Shown: positions 36,934 to 46,055 of the stretch, one piece after another
How positions within the stretch are numbered: position 1 is the first letter of the stretch
How the letters are laid out: the number at the start of each line of letters is the position of its first letter
DNA from: Bacteroidales bacterium
Lineage (GTDB): Bacteria > Bacteroidota > Bacteroidia > Bacteroidales > FEN-979
Assembly (NCBI GenBank): GCA_028706295.1
Contig: JAQWBQ010000008.1
Span: forward strand, 1-64,000
Direction of reading: 5' to 3'
Length of the DNA stretch: 64,000 bases
The notes under the pieces: generated by a model
Seen by the model: the letters and a program-made list of their open reading frames with translations, nothing else
Databases searched by the model: none
What the model was told of the DNA's origin: nothing
Program-made: the position numbers and the translations under genes

Positions 36934-37813
36934 ATTCAAAGGTACAGGGGTGGCTATCGTCACACCATTTAAAAAGTCAGGAGCCATCGACTTCCAGTCA
37001 TATGAAAAGATTCTAAACCATGTCATCCAAGGAGGGGTTGATTTTATCGTAGTTTTAGGTACCACAGGTGAAGCCCCTACCATTTCGAAGCAGGAAAAGA
37101 AGGCGTTGATTGAGTTTTCGGTTGAAAAAATTGAGAAAAGGGTTCCGGTCCTTGTCGGAATCGGTGGAAACAGTACTTCTGATACTATTTTGACAATCCA
37201 CGGTTCTCCATTTAAAGGTGTTGATGGAATACTTTCTGTATGTCCCTATTATAATAAACCACAACAGGAAGGACTTTACCAACACTTTAAAACAATCGCA
37301 GAAGCAAGTCCCGTTCCGGTTATTCTATACACCGTGCCTGGAAGGACAGGCAGCAATCTTAACGCTAATACAACCCTGAGATTGGCAAACGATTTTGAAA
37401 ATATTATCGGAATTAAAGAAGCCTCCGCCAATTTTGATCAGATCTTTCAGGTCTTAAAAAACCGGCCAAAGGATTTTTTGGTCCTATCAGGTGATGATGC
37501 ATTGACATTGCCACTTGTTGCCAGCGGCGCTGATGGCGTGATCTCCGTAACTGCCAATGCATTCCCGCATGAGGTTTCACAAATGGTCAGATATGGTTTG
37601 GCTGGTCAGATGAAAGCAGCCCGGTCGATTCATTATCAACTACTCGACTTCACAAACACGTTGTTTGCCGATGGAAGCCCGGCAGGGATAAAAGCTGCGC
37701 TTGAAATCAAAAAATTATGCCAGAATAACTTGCGCTTGCCTTTGGTGAACGCAAATCATGAAGTTTATAAAAAAATCCGTTCACTTCTCCAAAAACTTGA
37801 ACAATCCAACTAA
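36914..37813 (+). CDS. dapA: 4-hydroxy-tetrahydrodipicolinate synthase
   Basis: 299-residue TIM-barrel aldolase that condenses pyruvate and aspartate semialdehyde for lysine and diaminopimelate. It has GTTGEAPTISKQE, Tyr139 in ILYTVPGRTGSNL and the Schiff-base Lys168 in IGIKEASANFDQ. No other dap gene is in the window. It is translationally coupled to DUF6913. The ATG at 36914 gives the normal N-terminus KGTGVAIVTPF. Confidence 0.95.
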   Translation: MRKGFNKFKGTGVAIVTPFKKSGAIDFQSYEKILNHVIQGGVDFIVVLGTTGEAPTISKQEKKALIEFSVEKIEKRVPVLVGIGGNSTSDTILTIHGSPFKGVDGILSVCPYYNKPQQEGLYQHFKTIAEASPVPVILYTVPGRTGSNLNANTTLRLANDFENIIGIKEASANFDQIFQVLKNRPKDFLVLSGDDALTLPLVASGADGVISVTANAFPHEVSQMVRYGLAGQMKAARSIHYQLLDFTNTLFADGSPAGIKAALEIKKLCQNNLRLPLVNANHEVYKKIRSLLQKLEQSN

Positions 37814-37836
37814 CCGACCCGAACAACCTACTTTCT

Positions 37837-39588
37837 ATGAAAATGAATTGTCAACCAAATCTTCTTGTTATCACGTCCCTATTCCTTATTCTGTGCATGA
37901 ATCCTTCTGGCGGATTTTCACAATTCCTTGATCCGGTTAACACGGATAGTGTTCTAAATGAAAGGGGAGAGGTTTATTTCACATTTGAGATTAAAGACCG
38001 GGAAGAAATCGGATTTCTTACGAAAATTATTTCATTGGATCATGTAAATAATGCAACCGTGTTTGCTTACGCCAATAAAGATGAGTTCGCTTCCTTTCTC
38101 AGGCTGAATATTCCATACAGGATCCTGCCGGCACCGGGCCTTAGCCTGTCAAAAGAAGAACTGGATTACAGATCCACCGGGAAAATGGATAATGAAACGA
38201 CCATCTGGAACTACTACCCCAATTATAATGAGTACCTTACTTTGATGACGGGGTTCGCAACTGCCCATCCTGACCTCTGCCAACTTGACACCGTTGGCAC
38301 GTCCGTTCAAAATCGCCTGATTCTTTGTTTAAAGATCAGCGACAATGTGGAACAGACCGAAGCAGAACCTCAATTTCTTTACACATCCTCCATCCATGGA
38401 GACGAACTTACCGGTTACGTACTGATGTTGCATTTCATCGACTATCTTCTTATCAATTATGGCACTGATCCTGCCATTACAGAATTGGTAAATAATACGG
38501 AGATATTTATCAATCCGCTTGCGAACCCCGATGGCACTTTTAATGGTGGAAACAATTCCGTGTATGGCGCAATTCGTTTTAATGCAAATTACATCGATCT
38601 GAATAGGAATTTTCCCGATCCTAAAGTGGGCCAGCACCCCGACGGCAATGCATGGCAGAAGGAAACAGTAGCATGGATGGATTATGCATCTCAACATCAT
38701 TTTTCACTCTCAGCAAATTTTCATGGCGGTGCCGAAGTCTTTAATTATCCATGGGACACCTGGTCAAAATTTACTGCTGATGATGACTGGTGGCAGTTTG
38801 TCGGAAGAGAATGGGCAGATACGGTACATCAATATGCCCCGGCCGGCTATTTTACCTATATGAACAACGGAATCTCCAACGGAAATGCTTGGTATGAGAT
38901 CAATGGTGGACGACAGGATTATATGAACTACTGGCATCATTGTCGTGAAGTCACAGTCGAAATTTCAGATATTAAATTATTGCCAACAAGTCAACTATTG
39001 AATCATTGGGAATACAACTACCGGACATTTCTGAATTTTATGAGACAAGCACAGTATGGCATCAATGGTATAGTTTCCGATACCGTCACGGATGAACCGG
39101 TAGAAGCTAAAGTACTGATACACAATCACGATAAGGATAATTCAGAAGTATACTCACATTTACCCACTGGGTTTTATTCTCGTCCTATCTTTGAGGGAAC
39201 CTATAACCTGACATTTTCAGCCCCGGGTTATTACACCAAAACTGTGACAAATGTGGAGGTAACCAACTGGGAAACAACACCTCTCGACGTCCAACTTCGT
39301 CCGCTTACTTTTGATGCTCAGGATAAAACCACCCGGAAAACTATGATATTTCCCAATCCATCAGACGGGCATTTTAAATTGGTGTTCCCTGAACATCCGG
39401 TCAATCCATCCTGTGCGATTCAACTCCTGAACGAAATGGGTGTTGTAGTTTACTCCGACGACCTTTCCTGCGAAAAAGGCTGTACCCAAATCAGCATTTC
39501 ACTGCCCTCATTGGCTCCGGGAGTCTATTTCCTGAAATTCAATACCGGTTACAGGATCTATTTTGATAAACTGATCCTGAGAAACTAG
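37837..39588 (+). CDS. Secreted M14 zinc carboxypeptidase with T9SS sorting domain
   Basis: 583 residues. A signal peptide (about 1-29) and propeptide precede an M14 domain with zinc ligands His187 and Glu190 in SSIHGDELTGY and His296 in SANFHGGAE. The catalytic Glu375 is in EVTVEISD. A carboxypeptidase-regulatory-like beta domain follows (about 405-475). The C-terminus (IFPNPSDGHFKLVF to GVYFLKFNTG) is a type A T9SS sorting domain. The enzyme should be exported by T9SS and trim peptides outside the cell. Its TAG stop shares a CTAG palindrome with the opposing gene's stop. Confidence 0.92.
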   Translation: MKMNCQPNLLVITSLFLILCMNPSGGFSQFLDPVNTDSVLNERGEVYFTFEIKDREEIGFLTKIISLDHVNNATVFAYANKDEFASFLRLNIPYRILPAPGLSLSKEELDYRSTGKMDNETTIWNYYPNYNEYLTLMTGFATAHPDLCQLDTVGTSVQNRLILCLKISDNVEQTEAEPQFLYTSSIHGDELTGYVLMLHFIDYLLINYGTDPAITELVNNTEIFINPLANPDGTFNGGNNSVYGAIRFNANYIDLNRNFPDPKVGQHPDGNAWQKETVAWMDYASQHHFSLSANFHGGAEVFNYPWDTWSKFTADDDWWQFVGREWADTVHQYAPAGYFTYMNNGISNGNAWYEINGGRQDYMNYWHHCREVTVEISDIKLLPTSQLLNHWEYNYRTFLNFMRQAQYGINGIVSDTVTDEPVEAKVLIHNHDKDNSEVYSHLPTGFYSRPIFEGTYNLTFSAPGYYTKTVTNVEVTNWETTPLDVQLRPLTFDAQDKTTRKTMIFPNPSDGHFKLVFPEHPVNPSCAIQLLNEMGVVVYSDDLSCEKGCTQISISLPSLAPGVYFLKFNTGYRIYFDKLILRN

Positions 39589-40838
39589 AATTTTTCAGCA
39601 AATGCAGGGATTCCGCCGTTTGCATACCGGCCTTCATCCAGTTTTTTCCTGACTTCTGCAAATGAATTAATGGTATATGTCACGTCTTCCAAGGTGTGAG
39701 CTGCGGTAGGAATCAACCGTAACATGATCACATCTTTAGGAACAACCGGATAAATAACCACACTGCAGAAAATACCATAGTTCTCGCGAAGATCCGCAAC
39801 GACCTGAGTGGCTTCAGGGATGCCACCTTTGAAAAAGACCGGGGTGACGGGTGATTGGGTCTTTCCGATATCAAATCCTTGTTCACGTAATCCTGCCTGC
39901 AATGCCTTGACGATGGTCCATAACCTTTCCCTGAGTTCAGGCCGTGTTCTGATCAGATCCAAACGTTTTAGCGAACCCACGACCATGGGCATTGGTAATG
40001 ATTTGGCAAAAATCTGTGATCGCATATTATACGCCAATGCCTTAATGATGCGCTTTTCGCTGGCAACAAAAGCACCGATACCGGCCATGGCTTTGGCGAA
40101 AGTTCCGAAATAAACATCCACACCATCCATCACATTCTGTTCCTCACTGGTGCCTGCACCTGTACTTCCCATGGTTCCGAATCCATGAGCATCATCCACA
40201 AGTAAACGAAAACCGTATTTATCCTTAAATTGAAGAATCCCCTTAAGATTACCAAGATCCCCGGGCATGCCAAATACCCCTTCGGTAATGACCAGTATTC
40301 CGCCACCGGTTTCATCGGCTACCTTCCGGGCATGCTTGATCTGCGCCTCAAACCGATCCAGATTGTTGTGGGGAAAAACAAACCTTTTGCCGATATGCAA
40401 CCTCAGTCCGTCAAGAATACACGCATGCGACTCAGAATCGTACACAACAACATCATGACGGTCAAGCAGGGAATCAATTATAGAGACCATTCCCATGTAA
40501 CCGAAATTTAATAAATAAGCAGCCTCCTTCCTTTCAAAAGCAGCCAGTTCATGCTCTAATTGTTCATGATATTTTGTTTGCCCCGACATCATGCGTGCCC
40601 CCATGGGAGAAGCCAGCCCGAATTTTTCAGCAGCTTCCGAATCTGCCTTCCTTACTTCGGGATGATTGGCCAATCCCAGGTAATTATTAAGGCTCCACAC
40701 AAGGACAGGCTTTCCCCTGAAAAACATCCGGTTAGAAATTTCCCCTTCAAGCTTGGGAAAATAGTAATATCCATGACCCTGATCGGCAAGCTGCCCCAGC
40801 GGCCCCATGTTGCTCTCAACTTTATTAAAAAGATCCAC
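39585..40838 (-). CDS. Alpha-oxoamine synthase family PLP enzyme
   Basis: 417 residues, fold-type I. Members condense an amino acid with an acyl-CoA: glycine C-acetyltransferase, 8-amino-7-oxononanoate synthase, serine palmitoyltransferase or cysteate acyltransferase. It has WSLNNYLGLANHPEV, GLASPMGARMMSGQTKYHEQ, VDDAHGFGTMG (Asp216, His218) and PLP Lys249 in FGTFAKAMAGIGAF. The substrate cannot be assigned from sequence. A sphingolipid or sulfonolipid base is plausible in Bacteroidota. It is monocistronic. Confidence 0.82.
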   Translation of the reverse strand: MDLFNKVESNMGPLGQLADQGHGYYYFPKLEGEISNRMFFRGKPVLVWSLNNYLGLANHPEVRKADSEAAEKFGLASPMGARMMSGQTKYHEQLEHELAAFERKEAAYLLNFGYMGMVSIIDSLLDRHDVVVYDSESHACILDGLRLHIGKRFVFPHNNLDRFEAQIKHARKVADETGGGILVITEGVFGMPGDLGNLKGILQFKDKYGFRLLVDDAHGFGTMGSTGAGTSEEQNVMDGVDVYFGTFAKAMAGIGAFVASEKRIIKALAYNMRSQIFAKSLPMPMVVGSLKRLDLIRTRPELRERLWTIVKALQAGLREQGFDIGKTQSPVTPVFFKGGIPEATQVVADLRENYGIFCSVVIYPVVPKDVIMLRLIPTAAHTLEDVTYTINSFAEVRKKLDEGRYANGGIPAFAEKF

Positions 40839-40883
40839 GATACAATAAGTTTATAGGGTGTGATTATATAAAGATTCTGATTG

Positions 40884-40891
40884 CAAAATTA
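40884..40891 (-). promoter_or_regulatory. Candidate -7 element of the oxoamine synthase gene
   Basis: The minus strand reads TAATTTTG, 45 bp upstream of the ATG at 40838, in the divergent gap shared with bamD. Confidence 0.45.
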
Positions 40892-40964
40892 CCAAAAAAT
40901 AATACTATAAACCATGGAAAACCGTTACTATCTGCGAACATTATGATTTTTCAATTAATCTTTG

Positions 40965-40972
40965 TACTTTTG
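40965..40972 (+). promoter_or_regulatory. -7 element of the bamD operon, leaderless configuration
   Basis: TACTTTTG ends 4 bp before the bamD ATG at 40977. Transcription would start on or next to the ATG. An open frame from a TTG at 40962 runs through this element and is therefore unlikely to be the start. Confidence 0.55.
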
Positions 40973-40976
40973 CAAA

Positions 40977-41825
40977 ATGAAATATAAGGCCTTATCTGCA
41001 CTGTGTATCTGCCTTTTACTGTTCGCTTCTTCATGTAAATTTCAAAAGGTACTGAAAAATGGCACAGCAGATGAAAAATACGAACAGGCGTTGAAGCTTT
41101 ACGCAGAAAAAGACTATTCCAGGGCACTTCAACTGTTCGATCAACTTATCGGAACTTTACGGGCAACTGAAAAAGCCCAGAAAATTGCCTATATGTATGC
41201 CTATAGTTATTATCATCAAAAAGACTATACTCTGGCTTCTTATTATTTTAAAAGATATTCAAACAATTATCCCAACGCTCCCGAAACTGAAGAATGTTTG
41301 TTCATGAGTGCATACTGTAATTTCCTCAATTCACCGGAGTACAGCCTGGATCAATCCATAACACAGGAAGCGATCAAAGATCTTCAGCTTTTCACCAATA
41401 CCTATCCAAATAGTAAACGCGTGTCCGAATGTAATGACTTGATGGATCAGCTCAGGTTTAAACTGGAACTGAAGGACTATAAAATGGCTAAACTCTATTA
41501 CCGGATGGATGATTATGCCGCATCAATTCAGGCCTTCGGCAGCATCTTAAAGGAGTTTCCAGATACTCCGCACCGTGAAGAAATCCTCTTCCTCATCTTT
41601 AAGTCCTACTACAAATACGCAAAAGAGAGTATCGACTCAAAGAAAAAAGACCGCCATTCAAAAGCACTTATCTCTTATAATGAATTTGTATCGCAATTCC
41701 CCGAAAGCGAGTTCTTAAAAGAGGCAACCGATCTAAAAGAACGCTCCAAAAAAGAATTGGATGCACTATACCTGAAAGACCAGAAATTATTGAATTCCGA
41801 AAAATTTAAAGAGTCAACCAAATAA
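40977..41825 (+). CDS. bamD: Outer membrane assembly lipoprotein BamD
   Basis: 282 residues. A lipoprotein signal ends LLFASSC. TPR-like helices follow: EKYEQALKLYAEKDYSRALQ and IAYMYAYSYYHQKDYTLASY, then EEILFLIFKSYYKYAKES. BamD is the essential TPR partner of BamA in beta-barrel insertion. First gene of bamD-omega-coaBC-DUF4835-recN with gaps of 13-37 bp, a conserved Bacteroidota order. Confidence 0.92.
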   Translation: MKYKALSALCICLLLFASSCKFQKVLKNGTADEKYEQALKLYAEKDYSRALQLFDQLIGTLRATEKAQKIAYMYAYSYYHQKDYTLASYYFKRYSNNYPNAPETEECLFMSAYCNFLNSPEYSLDQSITQEAIKDLQLFTNTYPNSKRVSECNDLMDQLRFKLELKDYKMAKLYYRMDDYAASIQAFGSILKEFPDTPHREEILFLIFKSYYKYAKESIDSKKKDRHSKALISYNEFVSQFPESEFLKEATDLKERSKKELDALYLKDQKLLNSEKFKESTK

Positions 41826-41840
41826 TAAACCGAAGTAATT

Positions 41841-42176
41841 ATGGATTACAAAAGAGTGAAAACGGATATCAACGCAGTTACCAGAAACATTGAAGATTTT
41901 ACTGAAGGCACCAACAATATTTATGAAACTGTTGCTGTCATTTCAAAAAGAGCCAATCAGATTGGACTGGAAATCAAGGAAGAATTAAATCAAAAACTTT
42001 CTGAATTTGCAACCACCTCCGATAATCTTGAAGAAGTTTTTGAGAACAGAGAGCAGATTGAGATCGCCAAGTTCTATGAACATCTTCCAAAACCTACACT
42101 GATTGCAATTCATGAATATCTGGGCAGTGATATATATTTCAGAAATCCTCACAAAGAAAGACCTGAAGATTTCTGA
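41841..42176 (+). CDS. rpoZ: RNA polymerase omega subunit, Bacteroidota type
   Basis: 111 residues. ETVAVISKRANQIGLEIKEE resembles the Rpb6/omega core, and the context between bamD and coaBC is that of Bacteroidota omega genes. The C-terminal part (EHLPKPTLIAIHEYLGSD) is lineage specific. It should stabilise the beta-prime subunit during assembly. The gap to bamD is 15 bp. Confidence 0.85.
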   Translation: MDYKRVKTDINAVTRNIEDFTEGTNNIYETVAVISKRANQIGLEIKEELNQKLSEFATTSDNLEEVFENREQIEIAKFYEHLPKPTLIAIHEYLGSDIYFRNPHKERPEDF

Positions 42177-42190
42177 AAAACATCCGGAAC

Positions 42191-43381
42191 ATGCTCAAAG
42201 GAAAAAAAATAGTTATTGGTATAACGGGCAGCATTGCTGCTTATAAAATCCCATTCCTGATAAGATTACTCATCAGAAATGGAGCTGAAATTCAGGTGAT
42301 CATGACACCTGCGGCAAAAGAATTTGTCACGCCACTGACACTTTCGACACTTTCTCAGCGTCCTGTTATTATCGATCCTTTCGTTACCGGTACCGGTGAA
42401 TGGAACAACCATGTGGAACTTGGCCAATGGGCTGATTTAATGCTTTTTGCTCCCGTAACTGCAAACACACTAAGCAAGATGGCAAGAGGAAATGCCGACA
42501 ACTTCCTCATTACGGCCTATCTGTCAGCAAAATGCCCGGTTTATATTGCCCCCGCCATGGACCTGGACATGTACGCTCATCCATCGACGCAACAAAATAT
42601 CAGGATGTTGCGATCATACGGAAATGCTGTTATTGAACCTCAGACCGGTGAGCTTGCAAGCGGACTGACGGGTCAGGGAAGGCTCGAAGAACCTGCTGTC
42701 ATCTTTGATACTATTGTCGGACATTTCAGAAAAACAACCCTCCTGAAAAATAAAAAGGTCATGATAACGGCTGGTCCGACTCATGAAAAAATTGATCCGG
42801 TAAGATATATCTCAAATTACTCTACAGGGCAAATGGGTTTCTGTCTGGCCGAGGAAGCAGCATTACGGGGGGCTAAAGTTACACTGATCTCGGGGCCGGT
42901 GAACCTTTCAATCTCCCATAACTCCATAACGCAAATACCCGTTGAATCAGCCACTGAAATGCATAAAGAGTGCCTTAAAGCCGCCCCGGATTCGGATATC
43001 CTGATTATGGCAGCGGCAGTGGCAGATTTTAAACCGCAACATGCAGCAATTCAGAAAATCAAGAAAGATGGTCACCCCCTGCCACTCAGTCTTGAACCAA
43101 CAATCGACATTTTAAAGGATCTTGGCAACCTGAAGAAAAAAAATCAGATTCTTGTAGGTTTTGCACTTGAAACCAATCAGGAACTTGCCCACGCCAAGAA
43201 AAAGCTTAAAGAAAAAAAACTGGATCTAATCGTTTTAAATTCCTTACAGGACCCGGGTGCAGGATTCGGTCATCTTACAAATAAGGTGACGGTAATTGAA
43301 AAGAACGGGAAGGTGCACGACGGCGTACTGAAACTAAAAAGCGAAGTTGCGGCCGATATTTGGGATATTATTACTGCTTAG
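42191..43381 (+). CDS. coaBC: Bifunctional phosphopantothenoylcysteine decarboxylase/synthetase
   Basis: 396 residues. The N-terminal flavoprotein CoaC (about 1-180) has GITGSIAAYKIPFLIR, NNHVELGQWADLMLFAPV and PAMDLDMYAHPSTQ. The C-terminal CoaB has MITAGPTHEKIDPVRYIS and MAAAVADFKP. It makes 4'-phosphopantetheine on the way to coenzyme A. Gap of 14 bp to the omega gene. Confidence 0.95.
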   Translation: MLKGKKIVIGITGSIAAYKIPFLIRLLIRNGAEIQVIMTPAAKEFVTPLTLSTLSQRPVIIDPFVTGTGEWNNHVELGQWADLMLFAPVTANTLSKMARGNADNFLITAYLSAKCPVYIAPAMDLDMYAHPSTQQNIRMLRSYGNAVIEPQTGELASGLTGQGRLEEPAVIFDTIVGHFRKTTLLKNKKVMITAGPTHEKIDPVRYISNYSTGQMGFCLAEEAALRGAKVTLISGPVNLSISHNSITQIPVESATEMHKECLKAAPDSDILIMAAAVADFKPQHAAIQKIKKDGHPLPLSLEPTIDILKDLGNLKKKNQILVGFALETNQELAHAKKKLKEKKLDLIVLNSLQDPGAGFGHLTNKVTVIEKNGKVHDGVLKLKSEVAADIWDIITA

Positions 43382-43394
43382 TAGTTCGACCCTT

Positions 43395-44309
43395 ATGATT
43401 AAATATACCTGTTACGCTATCGTAACCCTGTTACTTGTCTTCTCAAAAACCCTGGTTGCCCAGGAACTAAACTGCATGGTTAATATCTCCACACAGAAAG
43501 TTGAAGGCACTGACAAAAGAGTATTTGAGACGCTCCAAACTGCCATTTTCGAATTTATGAATAATCGGAAATGGACTAACTACAATATTAAGGTTGAAGA
43601 GCGGATCGAATGTTCGCTTCTACTGACCATTAATGACCGGCTGAGTGCGGATGAGTTCCGGGGAACACTCAATGTGGTTTTGCGCCGACCTGTACTGAAT
43701 TCAGCCTATAATTCAGTGCTTATTAACTATATTGATAAAGCAATTCAATTCCGTTACGCTGAGTTTCAACCACTCGATTATTCCGACGGCACATTCTCCT
43801 CTAATCTGACCTCGATTCTTGCTTATTATGCCTACACGATCCTTGGATTTTATTTTGACTCCTTCTCGCAAAATGGTGGAACCCCTTATTATGAAAAAGC
43901 TCAGGAGGTTGTTAACGCGGCACAAAACACCTCAGAACCGGGATGGAAAGCTTTTGAAAGTGAGAAAAACCGATGGTGGATCGTTGGCAGCTATCTCAAT
44001 CCCGCGAACTCAGGTTTAAGAAATTTTGCTTACAGATATCACCACATGGGATTGGACATGATGTATGATAAAGTTGACCAGGGGAGAGCAAGTGTCAGTG
44101 AAAGCATTGAAATCCTGCAGAAGGTTTATAACGAGAAACCAAATTTATACATACTCCAAATGATATTTGATGCTAAAAGGGATGAACTTGTAAATATTTT
44201 TGCGGATCAACGGGTTCCCCCGATGGAAAAATCAAATGTTGTGAACATTCTTAAAGATATTGACCCTTCAAACAGCTCAAAATACCAATCGATCCTTGAC
44301 TCTAAATAG
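43395..44309 (+). CDS. DUF4835 exported protein
   Basis: 304 residues from ATG 43395, 13 bp after the coaBC stop. The signal peptide ends near KTLVAQE, followed by LNCMVNISTQKVEGTDKRVFETLQ. The family is common in Bacteroidota between coaBC and recN and is thought to be periplasmic or outer-membrane associated. No function can be read from sequence. Confidence 0.88.
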   Translation: MIKYTCYAIVTLLLVFSKTLVAQELNCMVNISTQKVEGTDKRVFETLQTAIFEFMNNRKWTNYNIKVEERIECSLLLTINDRLSADEFRGTLNVVLRRPVLNSAYNSVLINYIDKAIQFRYAEFQPLDYSDGTFSSNLTSILAYYAYTILGFYFDSFSQNGGTPYYEKAQEVVNAAQNTSEPGWKAFESEKNRWWIVGSYLNPANSGLRNFAYRYHHMGLDMMYDKVDQGRASVSESIEILQKVYNEKPNLYILQMIFDAKRDELVNIFADQRVPPMEKSNVVNILKDIDPSNSSKYQSILDSK

Positions 44310-44346
44310 CAACTGCCGGATACATTATCATTAACCAAGCCAGCCG

Positions 44347-46005
44347 ATGCTGTTAAAATTATCCATTCAAAATTACCTGCTGATTAAAGATCTGGAGCTT
44401 GATTTTGCTTCCGGATTTACCGTGATTACAGGTGAAACAGGGGCAGGGAAATCAATTATTCTTGGAGCATTAAACCTTATCTTGGGACAGCGGAACGATT
44501 CGTCAGTCGTATTCGATAAAACAAGAAAATGCATTATCGAAGGCCTTTTCAGGATATCTGGATACGTTCTTGATGACTTTTTTAAAAAAAATGATCTCGA
44601 TTATGATGAACTGCTGACAGTGCGGAAAGAAATCAGCGATAATGGAAAATCCAGATCCTTTATTAACGATTCACCGGTGACACTTTCCGTACTTAAAGAA
44701 CTTGGGGAACGGCTCGTCAATATCCATTCCCAGAATTCAATTATTACTTTACATAACGCTGATTTTCAGATTGCAGTAATCGATAGCTTTGCCAGAATTC
44801 AGGAAAAAGTATCAGCTTTCCGCAGTACCTTTCAAAACTGGAACTCTAAAAAAAATACCCTTGAAGAATTAATCAGGAAAGAAGCGAAACTAGCATTGTC
44901 ACGCGATTATGATCAATTTTTGTATGATGAGCTGTCCTCAGCACGACTGAATTCTCAGGAATTATTGGACCTGGAAGAAAAACAACGCATTTTAATCAAC
45001 CTGGAAGAAATAAGAGGAAATCTTCGTCGTGCATCTCAAGTTCTTTCAGGAGATGAAGTAAATATCCTCTCACAACTTAAAGAGGTATCCCAAGCATTAA
45101 ACCAGGTTTCCGGGTTTCAGGCAGATATTAAACTATTAGCTGAAAGAATTAATTATAACTACATTGATATCAAGGATTTATCAAATGATATTTCATTGAT
45201 CGGAAACCGCCTGGATGGCGATCCCGGTGAACTTGAATCCATTTCACAGCGACTCGATCAATTGTACCGGCTCCTAAAAAAACATCAAAAAAGTAATATC
45301 GATGATTTAATTGACCTTTACCATGAAATCGAATCGAAATTGTCCAGAACAGATAACCTGGGCCAGGAGATTCGTGAATTAAAAAAAGAGGTGACCGATC
45401 TTAAAACTGATCTGTTGACAAAAGCTAAAGAAATTTCAATCCTTCGAAAAAATATCATCCCTGTATTTACGTCAAAAGTTGAAAATTCTCTGGTGCAACT
45501 CGGGATTCCGTTTCCTACCTTCAGAGTAGAGTTACAATCAGCTGACGATCTTTTGACCTCCGATGGTTTAGATAAAGTAAAATTTCTATTCAGTGCAAAT
45601 AAAGGTCTTGAAGCCAGTGATATAGAAACATCCATTTCAGGAGGTGAATCATCCCGACTCATGCTCACCATTAAATCGATGATAAGCCAAAAGAACCTTT
45701 TACCAACAATCTTTTTCGATGAAATCGATTCCGGTGTATCTGGAAAAATTGCCGGTATGGTGGGAAAAATTCTGAATGAAATGGGCAGTACCATGCAGGT
45801 AATCGCCATCACCCACCTTCCTCAGATTGCCGCAAAATCATCACAGCATTTTTTAGTATATAAAATTAATAATCAAGATATTACACAAACAAATATAAAG
45901 AAATTATCTAATAAAGAACGCATTGAGGAAATAGCAAAAATGTTGAGCAATGAAAAGGTTACACCTTCAGCAATAAAAAATGCTAAAGATTTATTAAACA
46001 ATTAA
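44347..46005 (+). CDS. recN: DNA repair protein RecN
   Basis: 552-residue SMC-like ATPase for double-strand-break repair. Walker A is GETGAGKS (29-36). Coiled-coil arms lie at about 160-370, with many Leu, Glu and Lys. The ABC signature is SGGESSRLML and Walker B is TIFFDEIDSGVSG. It lies 37 bp after DUF4835. Confidence 0.95.
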   Translation: MLLKLSIQNYLLIKDLELDFASGFTVITGETGAGKSIILGALNLILGQRNDSSVVFDKTRKCIIEGLFRISGYVLDDFFKKNDLDYDELLTVRKEISDNGKSRSFINDSPVTLSVLKELGERLVNIHSQNSIITLHNADFQIAVIDSFARIQEKVSAFRSTFQNWNSKKNTLEELIRKEAKLALSRDYDQFLYDELSSARLNSQELLDLEEKQRILINLEEIRGNLRRASQVLSGDEVNILSQLKEVSQALNQVSGFQADIKLLAERINYNYIDIKDLSNDISLIGNRLDGDPGELESISQRLDQLYRLLKKHQKSNIDDLIDLYHEIESKLSRTDNLGQEIRELKKEVTDLKTDLLTKAKEISILRKNIIPVFTSKVENSLVQLGIPFPTFRVELQSADDLLTSDGLDKVKFLFSANKGLEASDIETSISGGESSRLMLTIKSMISQKNLLPTIFFDEIDSGVSGKIAGMVGKILNEMGSTMQVIAITHLPQIAAKSSQHFLVYKINNQDITQTNIKKLSNKERIEEIAKMLSNEKVTPSAIKNAKDLLNN

Positions 46006-46036
46006 TTATTTATTATAATTAAACTTTTACTTAAGT

Positions 46037-46044
46037 TAAATTTG
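46037..46044 (+). promoter_or_regulatory. Candidate -7 promoter element of fabI
   Basis: TAAATTTG, 11 bp before the ATG at 46056, within the 50-bp gap after recN. It predicts a leader of about 6 nt. No clear -33 element. Confidence 0.45.
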
Positions 46045-46055
46045 ATCTTTAAACT

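Noticed and set aside
45318..45812. 164-codon minus-strand open frame
   Set aside because: Antisense shadow of recN covering its conserved signature and Walker B.
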